Source: Bryoerythrophyllum caledonicum | Lineage: Eukaryota > Streptophyta > Bryopsida > Pottiales > Pottiaceae | Reading direction: 5' to 3' | NCBI GenBank assembly: GCA_963971425.1 | Contig: OZ020526.1 | Coordinates: 17,079,173-17,143,172, forward strand | DNA: 64,000 nt | Part shown: one piece after another, positions 55,470 through 64,000 of the stretch | Layout: each line of letters starts with the position of its first letter | Numbering within the stretch: the stretch's first letter is position 1 | Notes under the pieces: model-generated | The model's input: only the letters and a program-made list of their open reading frames with translations | Databases searched by the model: none | What the model was told of the DNA's origin: nothing | Position numbers and translations under genes: made by a program

Positions 55470-56492
55470 TCGTTGCCCGAAGAGGTTGAAAAAAGTTATG
55501 ATGTCATTGTGCACAGTTCCATAGGTTCAGGCGCCATGAAGTTCACTATCGGCTCAAGAAAGTTGTACCTGCAAGACGAGTTACAAACCAGTTACAAGAC
55601 AGTAACAAACTGGGGTTCCCAAACATGAAGAATATATGCTTCAAATGTCACCATGAGTGGCGGAAACTACAATTTGAACAATTAAAAGATAAGTGAGTGG
55701 TAAAGAAATCCATCAGTTGATTGGCTTGAACTTTTGAATATGTGCTCTAACAACCGAAAAGAAATGGGACGTCATAGTTACTTACCAGGTCCGCCTAGAT
55801 TCGAGTACTCCAAAAATTCAACTAGTAACTGTTGGTAGAATTCGGAGTCGTCAACCACCTCAGCATCACATGCACTAGCCTGGAGAAGACATGAAAAGAA
55901 GGTCAACAATCCTCCCATGGCACCACCATATACTCTGAAGGAAGACGAGCTAAAAACGACGACGACCGCATGATACTACTACCGCAATACTTAATCAATC
56001 AGCTTCATACCTGCCGATTAGAAATTGAAGTGTTAAATGATTTGTGAAGTGAACAGACCCACCTCTTCATCAGTGACATCAGATGCAGCTGTAGATTTAC
56101 CACCATTATCCACTACTCCAGTAGGTTGCTACAAAGACAGGGAGATCTCAGAGAAAAGGGAGTGCAGAAGTTTAACATAAATGTTAAGCTACAAGCAAGG
56201 ACGTTGTCAAGCTAGACTACCTGCTCCTTTGATTGACTTGAATGTATGCTTGCAATCAGTTGCGTTGGGTTTTTCAAGGCTGAAGCAAGCTGCTGAGATA
56301 TGCTTTGCACCATCAGGCAAGAGAAAAATGTCATTTTACATACTACACAATAGTCAAAACCACCGAACACCAAGCGGAACCACCGAGCTTTACCTGATTA
56401 AACGCTTGAAATCCACCCTTGGCAGCAGCTGCACCTGTTGTCCGCTGCCATCTATCCAGTGATGAATTCCGATAAGGAATAATGCGCACACT
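55470..56492 (-). pseudogene. partial, broken AATF/Traube (Bfr2-like) gene
   Basis: Minus-strand exon-like blocks follow the order of plant AATF proteins. At 56492-56394 is IIPYRNSSLDRWQRTTGAA, then KGGFQAFNQ before a GTAAAG donor. At about 56302-56221 is SISQQLASALKNPTQLIASI. At 56128-56063 is QPTGVVDNGGKST. At 55879-55786 is EVVDDSEFYQQLLVEFLEY. At 55568 onward is IVNFMAPEPM, then in another frame FFNLFG, the usual C-terminal signature. AATF/Bfr2 acts in nucleolar pre-rRNA processing. The basic segment that normally precedes VNFMAP is missing. The join into the last block runs into a stop, the FMAP and NLFG parts are in different frames, and no N-terminal half was found. Introns are retained, so it arose by DNA duplication rather than retroposition. 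Confidence 0.65.
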
Positions 56493-56654
56493 CTACCAAC
56501 AACGGTTCGCTTACAATGATACTGCCCTACAGGCCGCCTCATTCCGACTGCTAATTGTACGAACGCCGGCAACCTCTCCAGAGCTCTAACCAAACACTAC
56601 ACTCGGCTCCACAACTCTCGCTCATCAACCCCGCCTCGTCGTCACAGTAAGTCC

Positions 56655-56900
56655 AGAACCATGAAAATGCTCATTACTGCGCCACTCGAAAGTATGCAGT
56701 GTACACGTCACATGCAACCATGAAAATGCTCATCTAGCTCATTACTGCGCCACTCAAACATAAGCAGTGTACACGTTACGTGCAACCATGAAAATGCTCA
56801 TCTACTGCTTCGGTGCGCCACCGAGCGTTTACTTGCGCGCCACTCAAACGTGTGGCATCATCTTCATGGTACACACTCGAACCATGAGAATGCTCGTCTA
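56655..56900. repeat. degenerate tandem repeat of ~65-75 bp units
   Basis: AACCATGAAAATGCTCAT recurs at about 56657, 56718 and 56784. Between them are ATTACTGCGCCACTC and GCAGTGTACACGT, with indels between copies. Further GTGCGCCA words and GTACACG fragments continue to about 57105. Confidence 0.8.
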
Positions 56901-58613
56901 CAGCGAACTTGTACACTGATGATTTGGTGCGCCAACGAGCGTGTACCACACTAAGTGACCAGACCCACGAAGTGACATCTCTCTACCCACATCAAAAACC
57001 ACGCATTCCACGTTAAACTGGTGCGCCACTAGAAATCTAGAGTGGCGCGCAGGTACACGCTTGCTAGCGCACCGAAACAGCAGGTACACGTTCGCTGGCG
57101 CACCACCGAAATTCTAGGTTTAAAGACATGCAACCAATGAAGGTCCGTTTACGTTGGAGTACTATTGCCACTTGGTTATTTATGCAGCCGCACGGGTACC
57201 TGTTGTTTCGAGAGCTTCTGCATGCAGGTCTGGCAACAGCATTTCCGTGGTCGGAGTGGTGAGATATTTTTCAAGGCATGTTTCACCAGGGAATATTAAC
57301 TCGGGGTGTGTTTTATGTGTTGCAGGCATGTAATGGCACATATTTCTGCCCAATCGAGACGTTCAAGGTGCTTTTTTGCATTCAGCCTTGCACTAGAAGT
57401 TCTCTATTTTTAAATCAAATGTTTTGAGGTTCTGATCCTACCGAAGTTTTCTTATGCGGCTTCATAATATTCTGACTTTTTCCCATAATAGGAACATGTG
57501 GTAGCACCACACATGAAGTGGAGCTTCGAGTCGCTTTGCACGATGCAAGTTGTGCATGAACCGGCCCATCTGACGTTTTTCCAGAAGCTTTTCTCAATCC
57601 CCTCACACTTGTTCAGGTGGCTTTTCCGTTCCACTTCAGGGCAGGGCATGTGCCATTCAGAATTGTAACGTGTAAGTTTTGTGAAGCTCTGTAGTGTCGT
57701 TGTATATTCAAGGTAGTTATATCAACCATACGTGTGTAGATAATGGTTCTCCAGGGAAGTGTCTTGTCTCATTACACAGATGCTGTAATGGTATGAAGCA
57801 ATGAATTGGAAGTGTTCTCTAATTCTCTAATCGTCACGAGAGATTTTTAGATATTAATAAGAAAGGTGCCAACTTACATGCATATGCATCCCGATTGGTG
57901 TCATTTTGTGTTCAGTCCTAAACCAAGGCTTCAAATATCAAATGGTGCAAACCAGTACGCGTTCATCATGGTGTTCACAAGATTGGTGTCCATATGATGG
58001 ACAAGGAATATTGTAGATAAATGAGCCGCAAACGACGAGGGGCCACCCTCAAAAAACGCTCCTTGGTCCAAACTGTGGGCGTCCAAATTCCTCCTACACG
58101 TCTGCAATAGCACCAGAAACGAACTTAAAATTGTGTGTGCAGGTTGATCTTTGATCAGTCAAGGTGTATGAACTTCGCCAGCTAGGATCGTGTCGCAGGG
58201 TGACACGAACTTAGCAAGGTGTACGAACTTAGCTAGGTTGATCTATGAAGCCTGCGACACGAATTTAGCTCCTCAACTATTCACGGATGGCTCTCGAGAT
58301 CACATGCCCTCATGATTGCTGCATCTGTGCTTCACAAGTTCACAGCTCATTAGCTTCTACCGAAGACTACCTTTTTTTTTTTTTTTTTGACACAAGCAAA
58401 GGAAACCTTTACTACAGAGGTAATACTACCCTTCCAACCACATCAATTTCCATGGAATTAGCTCTTCACCACGCTTGGTAGGATCGGAATAAAAATATGA
58501 ATGAGGTGGTTTTGACAAGAAAAACTTTATTGAATCAGGTGGTTTCACAAGAAAATTCTAGGTGAGCATTCACAATAGAAGGCTTTGCATTACGTCCCGA
58601 TTGCGGTTGTCCA
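56901..58613. other. intergenic DNA
   Basis: No gene seen. There is a T-run of about 18 near 58371-58389, and a local shuffle of GGTGTACGAACTTAGC/GACACGAA words at 58130-58270. Confidence 0.5.
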
Positions 58614-59555
58614 GTTTAACCCCTAAAGGACCACGACCACTTTTGCTCTAAAACTAGTCCAAAACTGTCACTGCCAAAAAGAGACATGAAAATCACATTT
58701 TAAAGTGAATTTCGGATTTTCAACCGTAAGATCTTAAAATAGACTTCATTGTGAACATGCCGTTAATTTTTGGTTGCAATCCACCACACGGATTGATAGA
58801 TATAAGTGTTTGAAGTCAAAATAATGGTTCATTTTCTTCCCCGCGTTGAGTAGATCAACAGACTTTGACTTCACTTTGTATCAAATTTTTGCATTGTATA
58901 AGGTCTAAATCTCTTACCATTGTCCTTAAGCATGATGTTATTTCCCCAACACACCAATTTTTAGAGGTAAAAAAGGGGTGTAGCATATTCAAAACAAGTG
59001 TGCAAGGAGTGGAGGTTCAAAAATTGTCATTTCACGTTTTATTTTTTTGTGAATTACGTATGTATTCGAATGATAATCCAAACGGTCAATAAGAAGGTTT
59101 TCACCACATATTGTTGTTGAAAATTTTAAAAATTAAAAATATGAAGATCTCTAGGTTTTATGTAGAAAAGATGAATTTTTTTTCCCCAGTTGCCCGACAA
59201 TGTGTGAAAATGTTTGACTTGGAATAAAATGCCTTTTTACACTAAAGACAAGATTTTTTTTGGAAAATTTTCAAAGAAGGAAATATTCTTTATATGTGTG
59301 AAAAATTACAATGTCAATAGAAACTTTTGTCAAAATTTTTGGAGGTGCCCGGAGTCCCCACTTTTGGCTTTAAGTGGTAGTAACTTTCAAACCACAAATC
59401 CAAAAAAATAAATATATATATATCTCCACAAAGCTCTTATCAGATTCTATCTTGAAAACAAAATTCAATTAAAAAGGATTTTTTTTTGAATTGTAGGTAC
59501 ATGCCCAAAATCCAAAATGACCCCGAAGGGACGTTTGGTCCCTTAGGGGTTAAAC
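58614..59555 (-). mobile_element. copy 3 of the TTAACCCC-ended family, both ends present, inverted
   Basis: GTTTAACCCCTAAAGGACC at 58614 and its reverse complement GGTCCCTTAGGGGTTAAAC ending at 59555 are terminal inverted repeats of 19 bp with one difference. The roughly 940-bp interior is the reverse complement of the other copies. No coding frame survives, so it is a non-autonomous DNA transposon. Confidence 0.85.
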
Positions 59556-59785
59556 AAGTTAACCCTTAGACGTTAGAAGGTGCTGCCGGTGCCCACCATT
59601 TTCTACATGTACGGTGTCGTATTTGAACATGATAAGGTTCAGATTGATTGAAATGACTTCGGAATGAAAGATGTTAGTTGAAGACTCTTCAATCCAAAAG
59701 TGTTAGTCTTTGCAAAACTTTAATACATTTTTTTGTATTCTACAGAGCAAAGTATGGTCCTGTGTATACGGTTCTTGATTGACAT

Positions 59786-60706
59786 TTAATCCCTAAAGGA
59801 CCATTTAACATAGGGGTGGACGATTTTGATTTTGGGCAACTTCCTAAGGAAAAAAATATCTTTTTAAAAAAATAAAATTATATTAGATTGTCCCTGATAA
59901 GAGCTTTGTGGAGGTATTTTTGTTATTTTTTTGGATTCATGGTTTGAAAGTTAGTACCACTTAAAGTTAGAAATGGAGACTTAGAGCAACTCCAAGATTT
60001 TGCTAGAAGTTTCTATTGACATTAAAAATAATTCATAAATGTAGAGGATATTACCTTCTTGAAGATGTCAAAAAAGATTTATTGTCTTTAGTATAAAAAA
60101 CATTTTAACTCAAGTCAAACATTTTTACACGTTTCGGGCGAGCTGCAAAAACCTTCATCTTTTCTACTGAAAACCTAGAGATCTTCATAGTTTTCACTTT
60201 TTATTTTTTAATTAAAAATATGTGATGAGAGCCTTCTTATTGACCGCTTGGAGTATCATTCTATGGCATATTATATTCACAATAAAATAAAACGTGAATT
60301 GACAATTTTTGAACCTCCACTCCTTGCACACTTGTTTTGAATATGCTACACTCCTTTACCTCTAAAATTGGTGGATACGACACTAACATCATGTTTAACA
60401 CAATGGTAATGGATTTAGACCTTGTGTAGTGCAAAAAATTGATACCAAGTGAAGTCAAAGTCTGTTGATCCAATGAAGGCTGGGAAGAAATGAACCATTT
60501 GCTTGACTTCAAAACACTATAATCTTTTAATCCGTGCAGTCAAAGTTTTTGAAATTTTGTGAGTATGTTACTTAGTAAGTCTTAATTGAGATCCTACGGT
60601 CAAACCTACAAATGTGAGGTTTTATTTCCTTCCTTACTCATTGCACTAGAGCCAACTAATTTGAAATGCTTTTGGTGTGAAATTGTCACGGTCCTTTAGG
60701 GGTTAA
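59786..60706 (+). mobile_element. copy 4 of the TTAACCCC-ended family, both ends present
   Basis: TTAATCCCTAAAGGACC at 59786 and GGTCCTTTAGGGGTTAA ending at 60706 are 17-bp terminal inverted repeats. The 921-bp interior carries the family's landmarks. The next copy starts only 3 bp further on. Confidence 0.85.
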
Positions 60707-60709
60707 GGG

Positions 60710-61115
60710 TTAACCCCTAAAAGCCCATTTAACCCTAGAGGATGTTTTCATTTTGGGCAAGTCCCTAAAATCCGAAATTCAATCTTTATTTTTGAAGATT
60801 TTATATTAGATTGTTGCTGATAAGATCTTTACAAAAAAAAAAAGATTTTTTTGGAATCATAGTATGAAAGTCATTAGCCTTCAAAATGAAATTGAGGATT
60901 TCAAATAGCTCCAATTTTTTTGCTAGATGTTTCTATTGACAATTGAGATTTTGAATACATTTAAAGAATATTACCTACAAAAAAAATCCTTTGCCTTTAG
61001 TGTAATTTTTTTTAATCCAAGTCAAACATTTTCACATATTGTCGGGTAAGGTACCAAAAAGAAACGTCTTCTTCTCTACATAAAACCTAGAGATCTTCAT
61101 ACTTCACTTTTAATT
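60710..61115 (+). mobile_element. copy 5 of the TTAACCCC-ended family (left half only)
   Basis: TTAACCCCTAAAAGCCC at 60710 begins the copy. The match to the family interior ends after ACCTAGAGATCTTCATA near 61105, where unrelated sequence with TTAATTAATTG follows. Confidence 0.8.
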
Positions 61116-61355
61116 AATTGACACCAATGTAAGCTACCCAAAATCACTGGAAGCCCACCACAGGACTTCTTGCATTTGGGTTTTAATATTTTTCATATAA
61201 AAAATTGAATTAGTACTTACACGGAGTACGTAGATTTATTTTTTTACATCTAAAAAATACTATGCTAAAACCTATTCGCAATTGAACCGTCTTCCGTATA
61301 TTTAAAACCGTGCTTTGAATATTCATATGTATCCTATTTAAATATAATATTATGT

Positions 61356-61805
61356 CGACAAAATATATGTAACATGTGAATTTAAATTCATACATTAACA
61401 AATTTCAAATAGTTTCACGTGTTCCTATAAGTCCATTAAATTGTTTATCCCATGTATGTAAAGCCAATATCTCCATAGAAAGAAGTGTAGCCTATTCATG
61501 AATTTGAGCTGTCCATGTTCATTAGATGACGTCTTCAGTGATGTCTAGTCTTACATGATGGCAATTGTAACTTTAACTATAGTGACAAATAAGGTGTATG
61601 ATCCAATTTAAAGTAATGAGCAAAGAATCCCGTATTTAATCAACTTAAAAATATTATGGATACAAAATATATGTAACATGTGCATTTAAGATGAGCCACT
61701 AATAAATTTTTAGTTTTATGTGTTTCTGTAAGTCCATCAAAATAATTTATCCCACATAAGCAAAGCCGATGTTTTCATACAAACAAGTTTTGCCTATCTA
61801 TGTAG
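61356..61805. repeat. direct repeat pair about 300 bp apart
   Basis: ACAAAATATATGTAACATGTG occurs at about 61358 and 61663. Each is followed by AAGTCCAT, TTTATCCCA, AAAGCC and GCCTAT, in the same order and spacing over about 145 bp. Divergence is considerable. Confidence 0.7.
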
Positions 61806-62635
61806 AGGAGCTGCCCATTTTGCTTAGTTTTTTCTTTCCAGGCAGCGGTCTACAGTCATCCCACAGTGAAAATGAACGTGGACCTCCCGTATTTTCAATG
61901 ATGTTGCACTCAGGCGTGACCACATTGTTACTGACGTTCTCCAAAACGTGTGTGTCCACGGTGACATCTGCGCATTTGTCTTTAGCAAGAACACGTTTCA
62001 TCCAACGTCAAAAAAATTTCAAGTATTGTGGCCGGTGTCTGACAAACGTCAGACGTCTAAGAAAACACGACACGTAGCATTAGTCCCCCGCACATGAGCC
62101 ACAACTGGGGCAGTGGTTCGCAGGATGAGGAATCTGGCGGGCCCCCACCGTCATAGACTTTTTAGAGCCCCAACGCCGCACATGCGCCTGACGCACATGG
62201 TAATTCGCATGCCGCGTCACTACCACCTCATCCCTTTTCCAACATGCCCCATAACTTTTGTAATTTTAGAATTCCAACAGTTCGGCTAGGGGGGAAGTAT
62301 TCGGTGCAGGTCCCGCATTGAAATCGGAGGGGCTTCAAAATGCCTTGTGCCTTGATTTAAGTAACTCTTGTGGTCACAGAGAAGAAGGGTTATCAAGTTT
62401 ATGGTGATGCTTGTGAAGAGGGGCAAGTTTGGAATAACATAACTTTCATTTGGTAAGTTCTTTTTCAATGATTTTTGTTTTAAGTTGTAGTATATGCCGT
62501 AGAGAATGCATGGGGTATTTTGGGTGTACTTTTTAGCCTTGTTTCGGGATATTTTTTTAATAGTTTGCGGATTGTTGGGGTTTTGAATCAAGTTTTGTTG
62601 GACTTTCTTTGAATATAGGTGCATTGTATGCAACA
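61806..62635. other. 5' flank of the Harbinger transposase
   Basis: Probably the 5' part of the Harbinger element and older transposon DNA. A GC-richer patch (62085-62230) encodes only short open segments. No clear terminal inverted repeat was found, so the element boundary is unknown. Confidence 0.4.
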
Positions 62636-63914
62636 ATGGACCCGTCTTTCTATGGTATGGCAGTGCTTACGTGGATGTTCTTTTCCATGACAATGGGCAA
62701 TTCTATCACTTATAAGTCAAGAGTGTGGACCGTGCTTGAGTCTATGAATGGATATTCGCTTCTTCCTCTTATGTAGTTGATTGGCACAAGGAAAAATCAT
62801 ATTGGAAGAGTGTGGTGGGTGGAGCCTAGGCAAGACACTCATTGGACTATTGTAGAATCCATTGTATGGAGGGCATCGGAGGAAATGCGCCATAAAAAAT
62901 ACATGCAATTTTATAGAATGAACCCAAATGCCTTTGATGATTTAGTTCATATTCTGGCACCTTATTTGAGATCGCATTGCATAAACCCCGTTAGACCTCA
63001 ATTGGAGATCAGGAAAATAGTTGCTATAGTTCTCTATAGACTTGCGCATGGCTACTCTCCGGAACACATTGCTGATCGTCTAAAAGTTGGGGGATCTACC
63101 GTACGGAAGTATGTGGGAATAGTATGTGACATCCTTTGTGATAAAAACAAGTTATTTAGTACATGCATTAGCATTCCCACAGGTCATCGCTTGCAGAGCA
63201 TCATCGACGAGTTTGAGGACATTACCGGACTGCCAAATGTATGTGGTGCGATTGATGGAACGCACATTCCTCTTGCCGACCCTCCGAGTAGAAAAGTGAC
63301 TTTTTTAATAGAAAGAAGTTTCACTCTATAGTTTTACAAGCAGTTTGCGATGCAAACAAAATCTTTTGGAATGTGTATGCAAGTCAGCCGGGGGGTGTTC
63401 ACGACGGAGGACAATTTAAAGTCTCTAGTTTATATAGAGACTTGAGGAACCGTGATATTTTGCAGTCGCCGATTGTGAATGTTCGTGGAAAACAATGCAC
63501 TCCATATTTGATTGGTGATTCTGCAAATCCTATTCGTCCCTACTTGCAAAAAACTGGAGGTCTCCAGAAGATGAAGAGAAAAAGCGGTTTGACAGCGCTA
63601 TGAACTCCGGGAGAGTGGTCATAGAGAATGCATTTGGATCTTTGAAGAACAGATGGCGTCTTTTGAAGCATTTCAATTCTGGGATTGATAAAGCCGCAAC
63701 GATTACCGTTGCATGTTGTAGGTTGCACAATTTTTGTGAGCAGAGAAATTTGCCTGAGCCTGGTGGTTATAGAGCAAATTATATAGACCCGGTACAAGGA
63801 TTTGGTTATGAGAGACTCCCAGTTTACCGGGAACTAGATTGTGCCAAGGCAGAGGGTGAGGCTTTGCGTCAGAAGTTGTTTGAGCAATGGATCATTCAGA
63901 ATCCTGAAAATTAA
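62636..63914 (+). pseudogene. PIF/Harbinger (HARBI1-like) transposase, broken
   Basis: The frame opens with MDPSFYGMAVLTWMFFSM at 62636, meets TAG at 62774, and continues in the same frame as IGRVWWVEPRQDTHWTIVES. The N-terminal helical region (YMQFYRMNPNAFDDLVHIL) and helix-turn-helix (YSPEHIADRLKVGGSTVRKY) are followed by the first DDE aspartate in GAIDGTHIPL. Near 63300 the frame shifts by one in a run of six T, and FFNRKKFHSIVLQAVCDANK and YLIGDSA (second aspartate) follow. Near 63548 it shifts again in a run of six A. NWRSPEDEEKKRFDSAMNS and VIENAFGSLKNRW (the catalytic glutamate) then lead to a stop at 63914. All catalytic residues are present despite the breaks, so the copy died recently or the two homopolymer shifts are sequencing errors. 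Confidence 0.88.
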
Positions 63915-64000
63915 TGTTAAATATTTTACCTTCTGTTCCCAGTTTCAAAAATTCATCTTGTGTATATTAAAAAAATACAGAAGTACAAAATCATGAATTT

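Noticed and set aside
56181..56462. 93-codon plus-strand frame
   Set aside because: It is antisense to the AATF-like exon blocks, which have recognisable conserved residues on the minus strand.

Overview
The window is nuclear DNA of a land plant, most likely a bryophyte (moss or liverwort). Its genes are split by short GT-AG introns and intergenic DNA is AT-rich and full of transposon relics. The gene set is plant-specific (A-type cytochrome P450, WW-containing SAC9 phosphatase, NB-ARC immune receptor), and the receptor's post-P-loop wording is of the kind I associate with bryophyte receptors. The species cannot be fixed from the sequence. Exon structures below were read by hand from splice signals, reading phase and recognisable motifs; none has transcript support.

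Layout. 0.3-1.1 kb (-): a small three-exon gene, then a microsatellite and a 36-bp minisatellite. 4.1-8.1 kb (+): a decayed Helitron Rep/helicase. 9.1-15.3 kb: a gene-dense, GC-rich block with a six-exon gene of unknown function (-), a Werner-type DEDDy 3'-5' exonuclease (+) divergent from it, and a P450 (-) convergent with the exonuclease. 15.3-21.6 kb: repeats, foldbacks and a 60-bp retroposon-like insertion. 21.7-30.0 kb (+): an HRQ1-family DNA helicase in 28 phase-consistent exons (982 codons). 32.1-40.4 kb (+): a SAC9-type phosphoinositide phosphatase with an embedded WW domain in 16 exons (1579 codons). 42.7-43.6 kb (-): an intronless cysteine-containing protein with a signal peptide and no recognised family. 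44.4-45.1 kb: a MITE with perfect 25-bp terminal inverted repeats. 47.8-50.1 kb (-): an NB-ARC receptor with a modified P-loop and an apparently frameshifted LRR tail. 50-62 kb: transposon-rich DNA including five copies of one inverted-repeat element family, a second copy of the tiny hairpin retroposon, and a broken duplicate of part of an AATF/Traube ribosome-biogenesis gene. 62.6-63.9 kb (+): a PIF/Harbinger transposase broken by one stop and two homopolymer frameshifts.

The genes do not form one pathway. HRQ1 and the WRN-like exonuclease both belong to DNA-repair families but lie 9 kb apart, and nothing in the sequence links them. The least expected signal is a pair of 56-60 bp insertions (17.65 and 55.07 kb). 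They share a hairpin and a TTC-rich tail, and each is flanked by a perfect 10-11 bp target-site duplication. They look like products of target-primed reverse transcription of a very short RNA or of a heavily 5'-truncated non-LTR element.
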